Positions 18,394-27,327 of a DNA stretch of 64,000 bases are shown here, piece by piece. The DNA is from Streptomyces pactum (GTDB lineage: Bacteria > Actinomycetota > Actinomycetes > Streptomycetales > Streptomycetaceae), in NCBI RefSeq assembly GCF_002005225.1, contig NZ_CP019724.1, forward strand, positions 2,170,001 through 2,234,000, in the 5' to 3' direction. The stretch's first letter is position 1. Each line of letters starts with the position of its first letter. Position numbers and translations under genes: made by a program. The notes under the pieces were generated by a model. That model ran no database searches. It worked only from the letters and a program-made list of their open reading frames with translations, and was not told the origin of the DNA.

Positions 18394-21300
18394 CTAGATC
18401 GGCATGGGAGCCAGGTCGCACTCGATGCGGCGGCGCCGGCTTGCCGCCAGGAGCCAGGGGTTGTCGGCACGGACCACGCGGGTGAAGCCCTCCACCGCCT
18501 TGCGCTGCAGTTCGTCCGCCTCGGCTCCCCGGCCGAGCCCGCGCAGGTCGAGGGCGAGGTTCGCCGTCACCGACAGGGTCAGCGGATGATCCTCCCCCGC
18601 ATGCTCGGCCAGCAGCGGCAGATTGGCCTCGTCGATCTGGTGCGCCCGGTCGAAGTCGAGCCGCGCGTACGCCGTGTTCGCCTGTCCGATGGCCACGGTG
18701 AGGGTGAGGACGTGGTGCGGACCCACGGTCTCGCTCAGCCGGTCCGCCACGGCGTCCTCCATCTCCTGCGCGGCGTCGAGGTTACCCATCGCCCGCAGTG
18801 TCGCGGCGGCGTTGGCCTGCGCCAGGAGCGTGTGCGCGTGGTCCACGCCGAGGCGCTGCACAAGGCCGCGCACGGTCTCCTCGGCCAGCGCGCGCGAGGC
18901 CTCCAGGTCACCGGCCAGTCGCTGGTCGACGAACAGGTTCGTCGCGGTCGACAGAGAGTCGAAGTGATCGGGGCCGTAGCGGGCCCGGAAGTGCCGCAGG
19001 GTCTCCTCGGCGAGCTTGGCGGACTCGGTGAGCGCTCCGTCGCGGCGGCGGCACACCGCCAGGTTGCGGGCGATGCGCAGGGTCAGCGGGTGCTCGTCAC
19101 CGAGGGTGCCGCGGGCGCGGCGGTAGACGTCCTCCTGGAAGTCCCGGGCACCGGGGTAGTCGCCGCTCTCGCGCATGTCGATGGAGAGGCCGTTGAGCGC
19201 GTTGAGGGCGAAGAAGCTCGCGGGGCCGAAGAGCAGTTCGCGCTGCCGGGCGTTCTCCTGGTCGAGGGGCAGCGCCTCCCGGAACTGTCCGCACAGTCTG
19301 AGGCCCACGCAGTGGGCGTGGGTGGCGCGCAGGGCGGTCGGGTCGTCCGGCCCGAACAGGGAGCGGGCCAGCTCCCTGGCCTCCAGGGTCAGGGTCCGGA
19401 CCTCCTCGAAGCGGCCCTGGTAGCCCCGCGCGTCGGACAGCTCGCACAGGGAGTCGATCAGGCTCTCCGGATCGTCGCCGATCCGGCGGGTCACCTCCAG
19501 TGCCCGCTCGGTGAGCGGCAGGGACTCGGCGACCTGACCGGTCTGGCGCAGCAGGAAGGCCAGGCACTTGGCCATGCGGACGGCCTGGACGTCCTCCTCG
19601 CCGGACGCCGCCAGCCAGGCGTTCCACGCCTGGCGCGCGAAGGAGGCGGCACCCTCGTGGTCTCCCCAGTAGTAGAGGAACCACGCGGTGTCGTAGACCA
19701 GGTCGCGCACGTAGGTGTCGGTGCTGGTCACCGCCTGCGAGGCGAGGAGGTGGGGCAGCAGCGCCTGGTACGCGCGCCATTCCAGCGAGGAACCGGAGGG
19801 GCCGGGCTTGGCCGCCGACAGCAGTTGGTGGGCGGCGTCCCGCATCCGTTCGCGCTCGTCGGCGCTCAGTTTGGCCAGGAGCACCGTCTGGAGCAGGCGG
19901 TGCATCTGCAGGGTGTCGGACCGCGGGTCCACCCTCACCAGGGAGAACTGGCTGAGGTCGCGTACGGCCCGGTTCAGTTTGATCGACTCGCGCAGCAGCG
20001 GGTCGACGTCGGGGGTCACGCTGACCCCGCGGCTGCCGCGCAGCATGGACCGCGGGATCGGCTCCGGTGCCATGCTGGCGCAGATGTCGAGGAGCTGCCG
20101 GGCTCCCGGGTTGTTCTGCCGGATGCGCTCCAGCGAGATGTCCCAGGCGGCGGCGACGGAGACCGGGTAGTCGGGGGTGGGGTCGAGCTCGAGGATCTCG
20201 GGACTGCGCTGCGCGAGCAGGTCGAGGTACTCGTCCACGAGCATGCCGGTGACCGCCCGCCAGGCGCCCGCCTGTTCGACGGCCAGGGGCAGATCGCCGA
20301 GGGCCTCGGCGAGCCGGTCGGCGTCCTCGGTGGACAGGTCGGGCGAGCGCTTCTGGAGCAGCTCGATCGACTCGGAGCGCTCGAAGACGTTCACCGGCAG
20401 CGGGGTGGCCACCCGCTCCCAGGCGCGGTTGCGGGAGGTGACCACGACCTTCCCCGGGCCGTTGGTGGGGAAGTACTGGCGCACGGCGTCGACGTTCTCC
20501 GCGTTGTCGAAGACGAGGAGCCAGTTGTCGTACGGCGCCCCGGCGCGCAGCGCCTCCAGCACGGCGGGCACCGCGGTGTTGGCCGTGAGGCTGCCGACAC
20601 TGTCCTGGCCCGCCGGGGCGATGCCCAGCCGGGCGGCGAGGGTCGCGAGGGTGGCCAGGATGAGGCTCTCCCGCTCGGCGGGGATCCAGCAGATCACCTT
20701 GTAGTCGTGCTGGTGGGTGTAGATGTACTCCAGCGCGAGCTGGGACTTGCCGACGCCGCCCAGGCCGTGCAGCGCGTGCGGCAGCACCGCGGCCGTGTCC
20801 TGGGAACTCAGTTGCTCCTCCACGGCCCTCAGCAGCCCCTGCCGGCCGACGAACGAGGTGTTCCGCAGGGGAACGTTCACCAGTAGGGCGGGCGTCGCGG
20901 TCGTGGTGCTCTGCATGAGCTGCTCAGCCTCCGGGGCTTCGGGTCGGGTCGCGTCGGGTACCAGGGGCGGCACGTGGTCTCCAGGTTCGTCGGGGTTGCT
21001 CGACGCTGGATCACTGCCTTCTCGGCCGCCGGATGATCCCCCGCCGCCCGCAGGGTTCACCTCAGTGGGTGTACCCGCGGGCAAACCGGCGCCCACCCGT
21101 TCGGCCGCACCGGACGGCGGGCGTCCGGAGAGTCGGGGTTCGATGCGCCTTGCCCGTTCGGAGTAGGGCCCCGAGAGGGCGCGCATCACGGCCAGTTCAC
21201 TGCGCACCCAGCCGCCTTCGGCCGGGTCGGGCAGGGCTGCTCCGGCCGGGTCGTGCAGGGCGGCCCGCAGGGCGACACCCCGTCGTCCGGCGGCCGGCAG

Positions 21301-23028
21301 CTCGCCCACCATGCTGACCGTGCGAGCCAGTTGACTGCGGGTCGTGGTGGCGAGCAGAGCCTCGCGGACCCCGTCGGCGAACTCGGGGCGGCCCTCGCCG
21401 CCGCTGTTCCAGTCGATCAGCCCGCCCATCAGGATCTCGGCGAGGTGGTCGGGGCCGGTCTCCGGCATGGTGCGCCGCCGTAACTGCTCCACGAGGTCGA
21501 ACTCGAGGGGCACGGCCGCCAGTTGCGTGGCGAGCCGGCGGGCGGCGGGGGTGGCGAGCGTGAAGAAGCGGCGTACGGCGGCGGTGGCGGCGCGCGGCAG
21601 GCGCGGGGCGCGCAGACCGGGTGCGGGAGCGCCCTTGGCGAGAGCCCCGGCGAGGACCACGGGCAGCGACCGGCGCACGCCCCGCTCGCCGGTGACGAGG
21701 TCGGCCCAGGTGCCGAGGGAGCCGGGTTTGAGGGACAGCACGGGCACCGGAACGGAGCCGTCGCCGGCCTCGGGCAGCGGGCGCAGCGGATCCGGGCCGC
21801 CGGGCGGCGCCCAGTGCCCGAGACCCTCGTTGGCGGCGCCGAACCCGCCCGCCTCCAGGACCGCCTGGTACGGGTAGAGGGAGGTGCGGTGACGCAGGTG
21901 CGGCGGCAGCAGGTGGACGAGGGCCGTCGGACCGGCGTGACCGAGGCGGCCGAGCAGGTCGTCGGCGGCCGGGGCCGCCCAGCCGTGGGAGAGCCCGTCG
22001 GTGACGACGAGGAAGACGCGGCCGCCCCTGCCGTCGAGGAGTTCGGCGGGATCGGCCGTGGCGCGGTCGTCGGGGCGGCGCAGAGTGGCGGTGCCCGTGC
22101 GAGGCACGTGGACCCGGACGGCGCGGACGCCGCGGAAGGCTCCGCTGTGTTCGGCGGCCTCGACGAGGCGGGCGCAGGTCTCCTGCCAGATCCGCATGGT
22201 CGGGGCGTCGTCGACGAGCAGCACCAGGTCGAAGGCGGTGGCCCGGGCGGGCCGCAGGAAGGGCAGCCACAGACCGTCCGACACGCCCTGCTCGGCGGTG
22301 GCCTCCTCGTCGAGCTCGAGGGTGTGGCGGGAGGGGATGCGGCGGGCCAGTCGGTGCAGGGCCCGGGCGAGCAGCGCGGTGGTGCGGCCGGGGCCGGGCC
22401 GGGGGCGTTCCTCGGCGGGCAGCAGCGGCCGCCCGACGTGCAGCGTGAAGGTGCCCTCGGCGTCGGGTGACAGCGGGCGGCGGGCGGCCTGTCCGTCGTG
22501 CGCGCCGCCCGGCGGGCCGGTGGGCGGGGGCCGGTCGGCGGGGTCGTGCGGTGGGGCGGGCGCGGCGCGGGACGCGGTGTCGGCGAGGGCCGGTGCCGAG
22601 GGGGGCGCGGGATCGGCGGCGTGTGTGCCGTCGTCGGCCGAGGACGGTTCCGGCGGCCGTGCGTCCTCGGTGCCGGCCCCGGGCTCGGTCTCCGTCCCGG
22701 TGCCGGCCGGGTGAGCGGGCCGCGGACGGTCGGGGGCGGTGTCCGTCGCCGGTTCCGGGCGGCCGGTGCCCGGGCCGCCGTGGCGGTCCCAGTACGCGGC
22801 GAGCCAGACCGCTTCGGCGACCTCCCGCCAGTGCGCGTCGGACGGCTCCGGTCCGTCCGGGGGCCGCTGCTCGCGTGCGGCGGCTTGCCGGGCCGGGGCA
22901 GCGGTGAGCGCCGCTCCGTGCCCACTCGCGCCTTCGACGGACTCGGGGAACGCCGACGGAGGCGACGTCCCTGATACGGGATCACCGTCGCCCGGTCCGG
23001 ATGCGCGCTCCCTGGGAAAGCCGGTCAT
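18394..23028 (-). CDS. vWA-like / NB-ARC / tetratricopeptide repeat STAND protein (FxSxx-COOH system TPR protein type)
   Basis: A 1,544-residue multidomain protein. Residues about 60-100 (HWREVAEAVWLAAYWDRHG) resemble the SAV_2336 N-terminal region, followed by a Pro-rich linker. Residues about 260-450 are vWA-like, beginning AFDLVLLVDDAPTM, with a degenerate metal site (DDAPT). Residues about 700-1080 are a STAND NTPase: Walker A LGGVGKSQ near 757, Walker B WLLVFDNAEN near 834, LPLAVEQAGAW near 920. TPRs fill about 1090-1540. It should sense a trigger, oligomerise with ATP and recruit effectors. It starts directly at the MoxR gene stop (TGAATG), so the two are co-expressed. Confidence 0.82.
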   Translation of the reverse strand: MTGFPRERASGPGDGDPVSGTSPPSAFPESVEGASGHGAALTAAPARQAAAREQRPPDGPEPSDAHWREVAEAVWLAAYWDRHGGPGTGRPEPATDTAPDRPRPAHPAGTGTETEPGAGTEDARPPEPSSADDGTHAADPAPPSAPALADTASRAAPAPPHDPADRPPPTGPPGGAHDGQAARRPLSPDAEGTFTLHVGRPLLPAEERPRPGPGRTTALLARALHRLARRIPSRHTLELDEEATAEQGVSDGLWLPFLRPARATAFDLVLLVDDAPTMRIWQETCARLVEAAEHSGAFRGVRAVRVHVPRTGTATLRRPDDRATADPAELLDGRGGRVFLVVTDGLSHGWAAPAADDLLGRLGHAGPTALVHLLPPHLRHRTSLYPYQAVLEAGGFGAANEGLGHWAPPGGPDPLRPLPEAGDGSVPVPVLSLKPGSLGTWADLVTGERGVRRSLPVVLAGALAKGAPAPGLRAPRLPRAATAAVRRFFTLATPAARRLATQLAAVPLEFDLVEQLRRRTMPETGPDHLAEILMGGLIDWNSGGEGRPEFADGVREALLATTTRSQLARTVSMVGELPAAGRRGVALRAALHDPAGAALPDPAEGGWVRSELAVMRALSGPYSERARRIEPRLSGRPPSGAAERVGAGLPAGTPTEVNPAGGGGSSGGREGSDPASSNPDEPGDHVPPLVPDATRPEAPEAEQLMQSTTTATPALLVNVPLRNTSFVGRQGLLRAVEEQLSSQDTAAVLPHALHGLGGVGKSQLALEYIYTHQHDYKVICWIPAERESLILATLATLAARLGIAPAGQDSVGSLTANTAVPAVLEALRAGAPYDNWLLVFDNAENVDAVRQYFPTNGPGKVVVTSRNRAWERVATPLPVNVFERSESIELLQKRSPDLSTEDADRLAEALGDLPLAVEQAGAWRAVTGMLVDEYLDLLAQRSPEILELDPTPDYPVSVAAAWDISLERIRQNNPGARQLLDICASMAPEPIPRSMLRGSRGVSVTPDVDPLLRESIKLNRAVRDLSQFSLVRVDPRSDTLQMHRLLQTVLLAKLSADERERMRDAAHQLLSAAKPGPSGSSLEWRAYQALLPHLLASQAVTSTDTYVRDLVYDTAWFLYYWGDHEGAASFARQAWNAWLAASGEEDVQAVRMAKCLAFLLRQTGQVAESLPLTERALEVTRRIGDDPESLIDSLCELSDARGYQGRFEEVRTLTLEARELARSLFGPDDPTALRATHAHCVGLRLCGQFREALPLDQENARQRELLFGPASFFALNALNGLSIDMRESGDYPGARDFQEDVYRRARGTLGDEHPLTLRIARNLAVCRRRDGALTESAKLAEETLRHFRARYGPDHFDSLSTATNLFVDQRLAGDLEASRALAEETVRGLVQRLGVDHAHTLLAQANAAATLRAMGNLDAAQEMEDAVADRLSETVGPHHVLTLTVAIGQANTAYARLDFDRAHQIDEANLPLLAEHAGEDHPLTLSVTANLALDLRGLGRGAEADELQRKAVEGFTRVVRADNPWLLAASRRRRIECDLAPMPI

Positions 23029-24153
23029 TCAGCGGCCCTTCGCGAGGTCGCGGAGCAGCATTTCCACGAGCTTACGCCCGTCACCGTGCGCCTGGAAACC
23101 ACCCGCGGTAGTCATCTGCACAGCGTTGAGTAGCTGATCCAGGGAGTGGGTGCCGCCTGACCGGACGCGCCCGACGAACTCGTCCACCAGTCGCTCGGTG
23201 CCCTCGGGCCGGACGCCCAGGTGTCCTTCCACCAGGGCGAGCAGTTGCTCGCGGCTCGGGGTGCGCATCTCCAGCGGCAGGCAGCGCCGGCGGAAGGCCG
23301 CGGGGAACTCGCGCTCGCCGTTGCTGGTGATCACCACGACCGGGAACTCCCGGCACTCGACGCGGCCGTCCCGGACCAGTGCCCGGCCGGTGGGGTCGCT
23401 GGTGTGGACGCGCGCGGTGTCCACGGCGTCGCGCACCAGTTCCGGGACGTCATAACTTCCGTTCTCCAGGACGTGCAGCAGGTCGTTCGGCAGGTCGATG
23501 TCACTCTTGTCGAGCTCGTCGACAAGGAGTACCCGGGGACGATCGTAGGGCAGCAGGGCGGTGCCCAGTGGCCCGAGGGTGATGAAGTCCCCGAGAACGG
23601 GCGGGAGTTGGCTGTGTGCTGATACGACCGTCGGGTTGACGTCACCAGGTGCGGGCGCCGCGCCCTCCGGGTGGGCCGTCGCCGGTCCGGTCCCGTCCGG
23701 TTCCCGGGCCGCGGTGGTGCGCAGTCCGGCCTGCCAGGCGGCGATAGCCTGTGCGCGGCCCATGGCGTCGTGGACGTAGAGCCCGTCCCGCAGTGTGGTC
23801 CGGCTGACGATGCTCCACTCCAGGACCCGGCCCAGGCCCAGTTCGCGGGAGATCACGTAGGCGAGCGTGGACTTGCCGATTCCGGGCGGACCGGTGATCA
23901 GCAGCGGCCGGCGCAGCAGCAGCGCGGCGTTGACGGTGTCGATCTCGTCGGGACCGAGCTGCGGGGTGACGTCGCCGGGGCCCAGCCGGCGCACCGCGGC
24001 CTCCGGCTCGTCCGGCGGGGCGGGCTGGGGCGGTGTGCCGAGGAAGCGTCGCCAGGGCGGTGCCTGGGGCAGCGGGGGCGGGGCGACGGGGGGCCGGCCG
24101 GTGCCGTGGAACACGCGCCAGCCGTTCGGGGACGTCTGTTCCTGCGCGCTCAT
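23029..24153 (-). CDS. MoxR-type AAA ATPase
   Basis: A 374-residue AAA protein with a Pro-rich N-terminus (about 1-55), Walker A GPPGIGKST near residue 88, Walker B VLLVDELDKSD near 208, and a sensor-1 stretch VVVITSNGEREFP near 270. MoxR ATPases work as chaperone-like partners of vWA proteins; the neighbouring STAND protein carries a vWA-like domain. The gene overlaps the upstream VMAP-like gene by 4 bases (ATGA) and abuts the downstream STAND gene, making a tight three-gene operon of the vWA-MoxR-VMAP ternary type defined by comparative genomics. Confidence 0.82.
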   Translation of the reverse strand: MSAQEQTSPNGWRVFHGTGRPPVAPPPLPQAPPWRRFLGTPPQPAPPDEPEAAVRRLGPGDVTPQLGPDEIDTVNAALLLRRPLLITGPPGIGKSTLAYVISRELGLGRVLEWSIVSRTTLRDGLYVHDAMGRAQAIAAWQAGLRTTAAREPDGTGPATAHPEGAAPAPGDVNPTVVSAHSQLPPVLGDFITLGPLGTALLPYDRPRVLLVDELDKSDIDLPNDLLHVLENGSYDVPELVRDAVDTARVHTSDPTGRALVRDGRVECREFPVVVITSNGEREFPAAFRRRCLPLEMRTPSREQLLALVEGHLGVRPEGTERLVDEFVGRVRSGGTHSLDQLLNAVQMTTAGGFQAHGDGRKLVEMLLRDLAKGR

Positions 24154-25697
24154 GCCGGTGCCTCCTCGCCGGCGAGATCGCCGGGTTCGTTTGTGTGCAT
24201 GTCGACAATTCGAGTGGGATCATCCCAGAAGAATCCGATGTGCCGCCCCAGGAGCCGGCCGGGCCCCCGCCGGTTCAGTTCGGCGTTCTGCCGCAGGCGG
24301 TGGATGGCGAGCGGGATCTGACCGGGTGTCGGCACCGCGGCGAACACGGCCGTCACCACCTCGCGCCGCTCCTCGGGGAAGGCTCCTCTGCGGTCCCACA
24401 CCGCCAGCCCGATGCCTTCCGCTATGGCCGCCTTGAGTGCCTCCATGGCGGAGACCCGGGCCGGGGCGTCCAGCACCACGGCCGTGTGTCTGGTGTCCCC
24501 CGCGAGTGTCGCCTGCCACGCGTCGAGTCGCGAGGCGTCCGGCTCGCTCCAGCCGTGCACGCCGACCCCGTGCTGCCGCAGCGCCTGCCAGCGCTCCTGC
24601 CACTGGTGTCGCACCAGCGCGTCGTCGGTGCGCATCCGCTCCAGACTCCGTAGGTGCACCCCGTACTTCAGACCGAGCGGCAACGGCCGCCCGTCGCCGA
24701 TGCGGTACGTCAAACCCGCCACATCGTGGTTGAGGAGGTCGTACGGAAGGACGAACTCCACGTACGCCGACGGCTGCCCGCGTCCACCGGGGGCCGGCTC
24801 TCCCGGCCCGGTCCACAGCCGGGCGCCCTGCCGCAGCGCGTCGTCGACGGCCGGGCCGAGCGCGTCCAGGGTGGTCACCGCCGGCGCGCCGGGCTGCGGG
24901 TCCCAGTGGCCCGGCACGGTGTTGAGCCAGGGGCGTACGACGACGTCGTCGGAGCCGTCCCGGGCGGGCTCCACCGCGACGATCAGGACGCGGGGGATGT
25001 CGGGGTCCCTCGCGACCCGGGTGCGGGCCTCCCGGCGCCGCCGCAGCTCCTGGGGGAGGCCGGCCCGCTTCGCCCAGTCGTCGACCCAGTCCGTCAGAGC
25101 AGCGCGGTGACCGGACGTGGCGGCGAGCAGGGCCGCCCGGTCCAGGAGGAGGACGGCGGGCGGCAGGCCGTCCGGCTGGGCGTTCCACGCGAGGACGTGG
25201 AGGAAGAGCTGGTCGGGTAAGAGCCCGGTGGGCAGGTCGAGGCCGTTGAGTTCCTCGGCGAGGTCGTCGCGCAGCCGGCCGGCCGGGAGCTCGCCCCGGG
25301 CGAGGACGGCGCGCGCGCCGGTCTCGTCGTCGCTGCCGAGCGGGCCCGGCGGCGCCCCGGGCGCGGCGGGCGGATCGGGGGCGATCAGCCGGTCCAGTTC
25401 GTCGCCGGCCAGGGGGCCTTCGAGGATGCGCACCACTGCGACGAGTACGTGCTCCCCGCCCGCCACGTTCAGGGCGGTGCGGACCAGGGTGACCACGTCC
25501 TCGCGCTGTTTGACACCGCGCAGGTCGACGGGGCGGCCCAACTGGTCCCCGAGCACCGCGGCGAACTGACCCCGCCCCTGGGGGTCCTCCGTGCAGCCGA
25601 GTCCGCACAGGGCCTCGGTCAGCTCCAGCAGCAGGGCCAGTCCTCGCGCATGCCCGGCCTCGCCCTCGGCTCCGCCGGATCCCGCGCCTGTCTCCAC
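24150..25697 (-). CDS. Effector-associated-domain protein of vWA-MoxR systems (VMAP-like)
   Basis: A 515-residue protein. The first about 90 residues (LLLELTEALCGLGCTEDPQGR onward) resemble an effector-associated domain, matching in type the one ending the caspase-like protein. The remainder resembles the VMAP family that accompanies MoxR and vWA proteins, with a conserved C-terminal part (AIHRLRQNAELN ... HIGFFWDDPTRIVDM). No enzymatic motif is visible; the role is likely as the bridge between sensor NTPase and effector. The start is uncertain: GTG 25697 follows GGGGGACAG, but the frame is open to 25751. Family naming is from memory of the system's description. Confidence 0.62.
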   Translation of the reverse strand: METGAGSGGAEGEAGHARGLALLLELTEALCGLGCTEDPQGRGQFAAVLGDQLGRPVDLRGVKQREDVVTLVRTALNVAGGEHVLVAVVRILEGPLAGDELDRLIAPDPPAAPGAPPGPLGSDDETGARAVLARGELPAGRLRDDLAEELNGLDLPTGLLPDQLFLHVLAWNAQPDGLPPAVLLLDRAALLAATSGHRAALTDWVDDWAKRAGLPQELRRRREARTRVARDPDIPRVLIVAVEPARDGSDDVVVRPWLNTVPGHWDPQPGAPAVTTLDALGPAVDDALRQGARLWTGPGEPAPGGRGQPSAYVEFVLPYDLLNHDVAGLTYRIGDGRPLPLGLKYGVHLRSLERMRTDDALVRHQWQERWQALRQHGVGVHGWSEPDASRLDAWQATLAGDTRHTAVVLDAPARVSAMEALKAAIAEGIGLAVWDRRGAFPEERREVVTAVFAAVPTPGQIPLAIHRLRQNAELNRRGPGRLLGRHIGFFWDDPTRIVDMHTNEPGDLAGEEAPA

Positions 25698-25849
25698 CGA
25701 CTGTCCCCCATGAGTCGGTACGTCTGCCTGACCGGCCTGCGAAGTTAGCACGGGAACTGACGGTTAACCAGGGACATGTGGGGTGTGGGGACACGGAGTC
25801 CGGCCGCGTCCCCCTGCTGGGACGACTCGGCCGGAAACGTGTGTCAGAG

Positions 25850-26240
25850 ACGGGGGTCCACGGGCTCCGGCTCCAGTGCGAGGACGCCGAACACCGCCTC
25901 GTGGGCGGACGCCGTCCAAGCCGTCGGTGCTCCAGCAGTACCGGCGGTGGCGTCCGTAAAGGCGGCGGCGGACCTGGCGCGCTGGTGCTCGAGCAGGCCG
26001 GTGACGTCGACGCCGCGCGCCCCGGCGCCCTCCAGGGCGGCCAGCGCGCCCGGGAACACGGCCCCGGAGGCGGCGCCCACCGCGGCGTACTGGGAACGCA
26101 GCAGTCCGGACGCCTTCAGGGACCAGGGCATCAGCTCGGCGTCCAGCAGCAGCCAGTCGGTGGCCAGTTCGTCCCACAGGCCGGCCTCGCCGATCGCGGT
26201 GCGCAGCCGGTCGAGGATCGCCTCCGAGACGTCGCGTCGT
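25850..26240 (-). pseudogene. pnkp: Decayed fragment of polynucleotide kinase-phosphatase (Pnkp) ligase domain
   Basis: On the minus strand AILDRLRTAIGEAGLWDEL, TDWLLLDAELMPWS, LKASGLLRSQYAAVG and GARGVDVTGLLEHQRAR follow one another as in the adenylyltransferase domain of bacterial Pnkp. The expected continuation RRYCWSTDGLDGVR is present but in another frame: one base is missing where the family has a Tyr codon before RRYCW (near 25943). Everything upstream of the ligase part (kinase and phosphatase domains) is absent. Bacterial Pnkp and Hen1 repair RNA cut by ribotoxins. The nearby truncated hen1 confirms the assignment. Non-functional. Confidence 0.72.
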
Positions 26241-26300
26241 CGAGGAAGCCCCGGCCAGCACGAGGCCCAGGGGGATGCCGCCTCTGGCCTATGGCTGTTC

Positions 26301-26602
26301 AACCGCTAACTACGATGACTCGGTGTAGAGTTGCGGTGATTTCTATAACCTCGCGGCCTGGATTCCGACGTGTCCGGGTAGTGCCGCTGCTGCTTCTCTG
26401 TCACGGTTCAGTGCGGCCCGCGAGCGTTATCACAGATCGCACGGGGGATCTTGGATGGAGCAGCACGGCCACACGAGCCTTGGCAAGGCACCGAGAGCCT
26501 GAACGTCGGCACGGCCTCAGCATGACCTCACGTTGTTTCACGTGGTGGTCGGGCTGAGCGCTGCGTGCCACGGTCCGAACCACCGGAAAGGTACTCGGAC
26601 CG
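26301..26602. other. Lower-G+C intergenic DNA between RNA-repair remnants
   Basis: About 300 bases without a convincing gene on either strand. Base composition is visibly less GC-rich than the flanks, for example around TTTCTATAACC at 26341. It forms the left part of the segment that replaced the middle of the Hen1-Pnkp cassette. No terminal repeats, integrase or IS were recognised. Confidence 0.5.
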
Positions 26603-26800
26603 TTGAATCTCTCTCTCGGTGTCAAGGTGCTGATCGTCGTCATCTGCGCCTTGGTATCCGTCATCGTCGGTGGGCTGGCAGCTCTCCTCAACCACGACCC
26701 GGGAACACCCAAGCGCAAGGCGGTGATCTTTGGCGGCGGCGTGTTCGCGGGTTCGCTGACGCTGGCCGTGGTGGTGTTGTCGGCGCTCGGCGTGCTCTGA
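26603..26800 (+). CDS. Small two-helix membrane protein of unknown function
   Basis: A 65-residue product from a TTG start with GGAAAGG 11 bases upstream. Two hydrophobic segments, about residues 8-28 (VLIVVICALVSVIVGGLAALL) and 42-64, are joined by the basic turn NHDPGTPKRKA, consistent with a hairpin in the membrane. Length and codon use look like a real gene. I do not recognise the family. It lies on the opposite strand to the broken hen1 and pnkp pieces within the inserted segment, so it is probably an acquired cargo gene. Confidence 0.55.
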   Translation: MNLSLGVKVLIVVICALVSVIVGGLAALLNHDPGTPKRKAVIFGGGVFAGSLTLAVVVLSALGVL

Positions 26801-26884
26801 ACGCACGGTAGCCCCGGAGGTCGGCTCTCCGGGGCTTCGCCCGATTCACCCTCCTGGCGTCACTCCCGTGCCTACGCTCATGCT

Positions 26885-27327
26885 GTGACGATCACACCGG
26901 TAACTCTCGCCCTGATCGGTACCGGTGCCGGGTTACTGGGGTCGGTCATCGGCACAGTAGGCACCTTGATCTCGGCCAGCCTCACCCAGCGCGCGATCTC
27001 GACCCCGGTCATCAGGATGAGCAGTCCCGCCTGGTCGTCACCGAATTGACGCTCTACGCGACGCCTGAGCTGGTGCAGGCGTACCGAGACTCGAACCAAG
27101 CGTTCCTGAGGTCGCTGCTCGGCATCCAGGGAATTCGACTCGCGCTCACGGAGAGAGGTCCGGAGAGCGACAGGCCGAGGAGGCGGCGGAACATCGACGC
27201 TGCGGTTGGCCACCCGCCGCCGACGTTGGCCGGCCCGTTGACCCGACTCGGCCAGGGTGAAGCACCGTTGTTTCAACACGTCACCTACGACCGTGCGTTA
27301 GAAGCAGGGTACGAACGAGCTCGCTAG
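26885..27327 (+). pseudogene. Frameshifted small membrane-anchored protein gene
   Basis: A GTG start at 26885 opens a frame reading VTITPVTLALIGTGAGLLGS and SVIGTVGTLISASLTQRA, an N-terminal membrane helix, which stops soon after at about 27049. From about 26990 the next frame carries the apparent continuation (GHQDEQSRLVVTELTLYATP, then ELVQAYRDSNQAFLRSLLG) and runs to 27327. The two parts read as one protein if a single frameshift is allowed near 26990. The family is not recognised. The tail overlaps the broken end of hen1 by 4 bases. Confidence 0.45.

Noticed and set aside
18283..20886. An 867-codon plus-strand open frame
   Set aside because: Mirror of the TPR and NB-ARC coding sequence of the minus-strand STAND gene, which has clear Walker motifs.
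11692..25697. A radical SAM maturase of the FxsB type expected with FxSxx-like loci
   Set aside because: No CxxxCxxC radical SAM motif was found in any plausible gene of the window, so none is claimed.
26241..27323. Insertion sequence as cause of the Hen1-Pnkp disruption
   Set aside because: No transposase, inverted terminal repeats or target duplication could be recognised.
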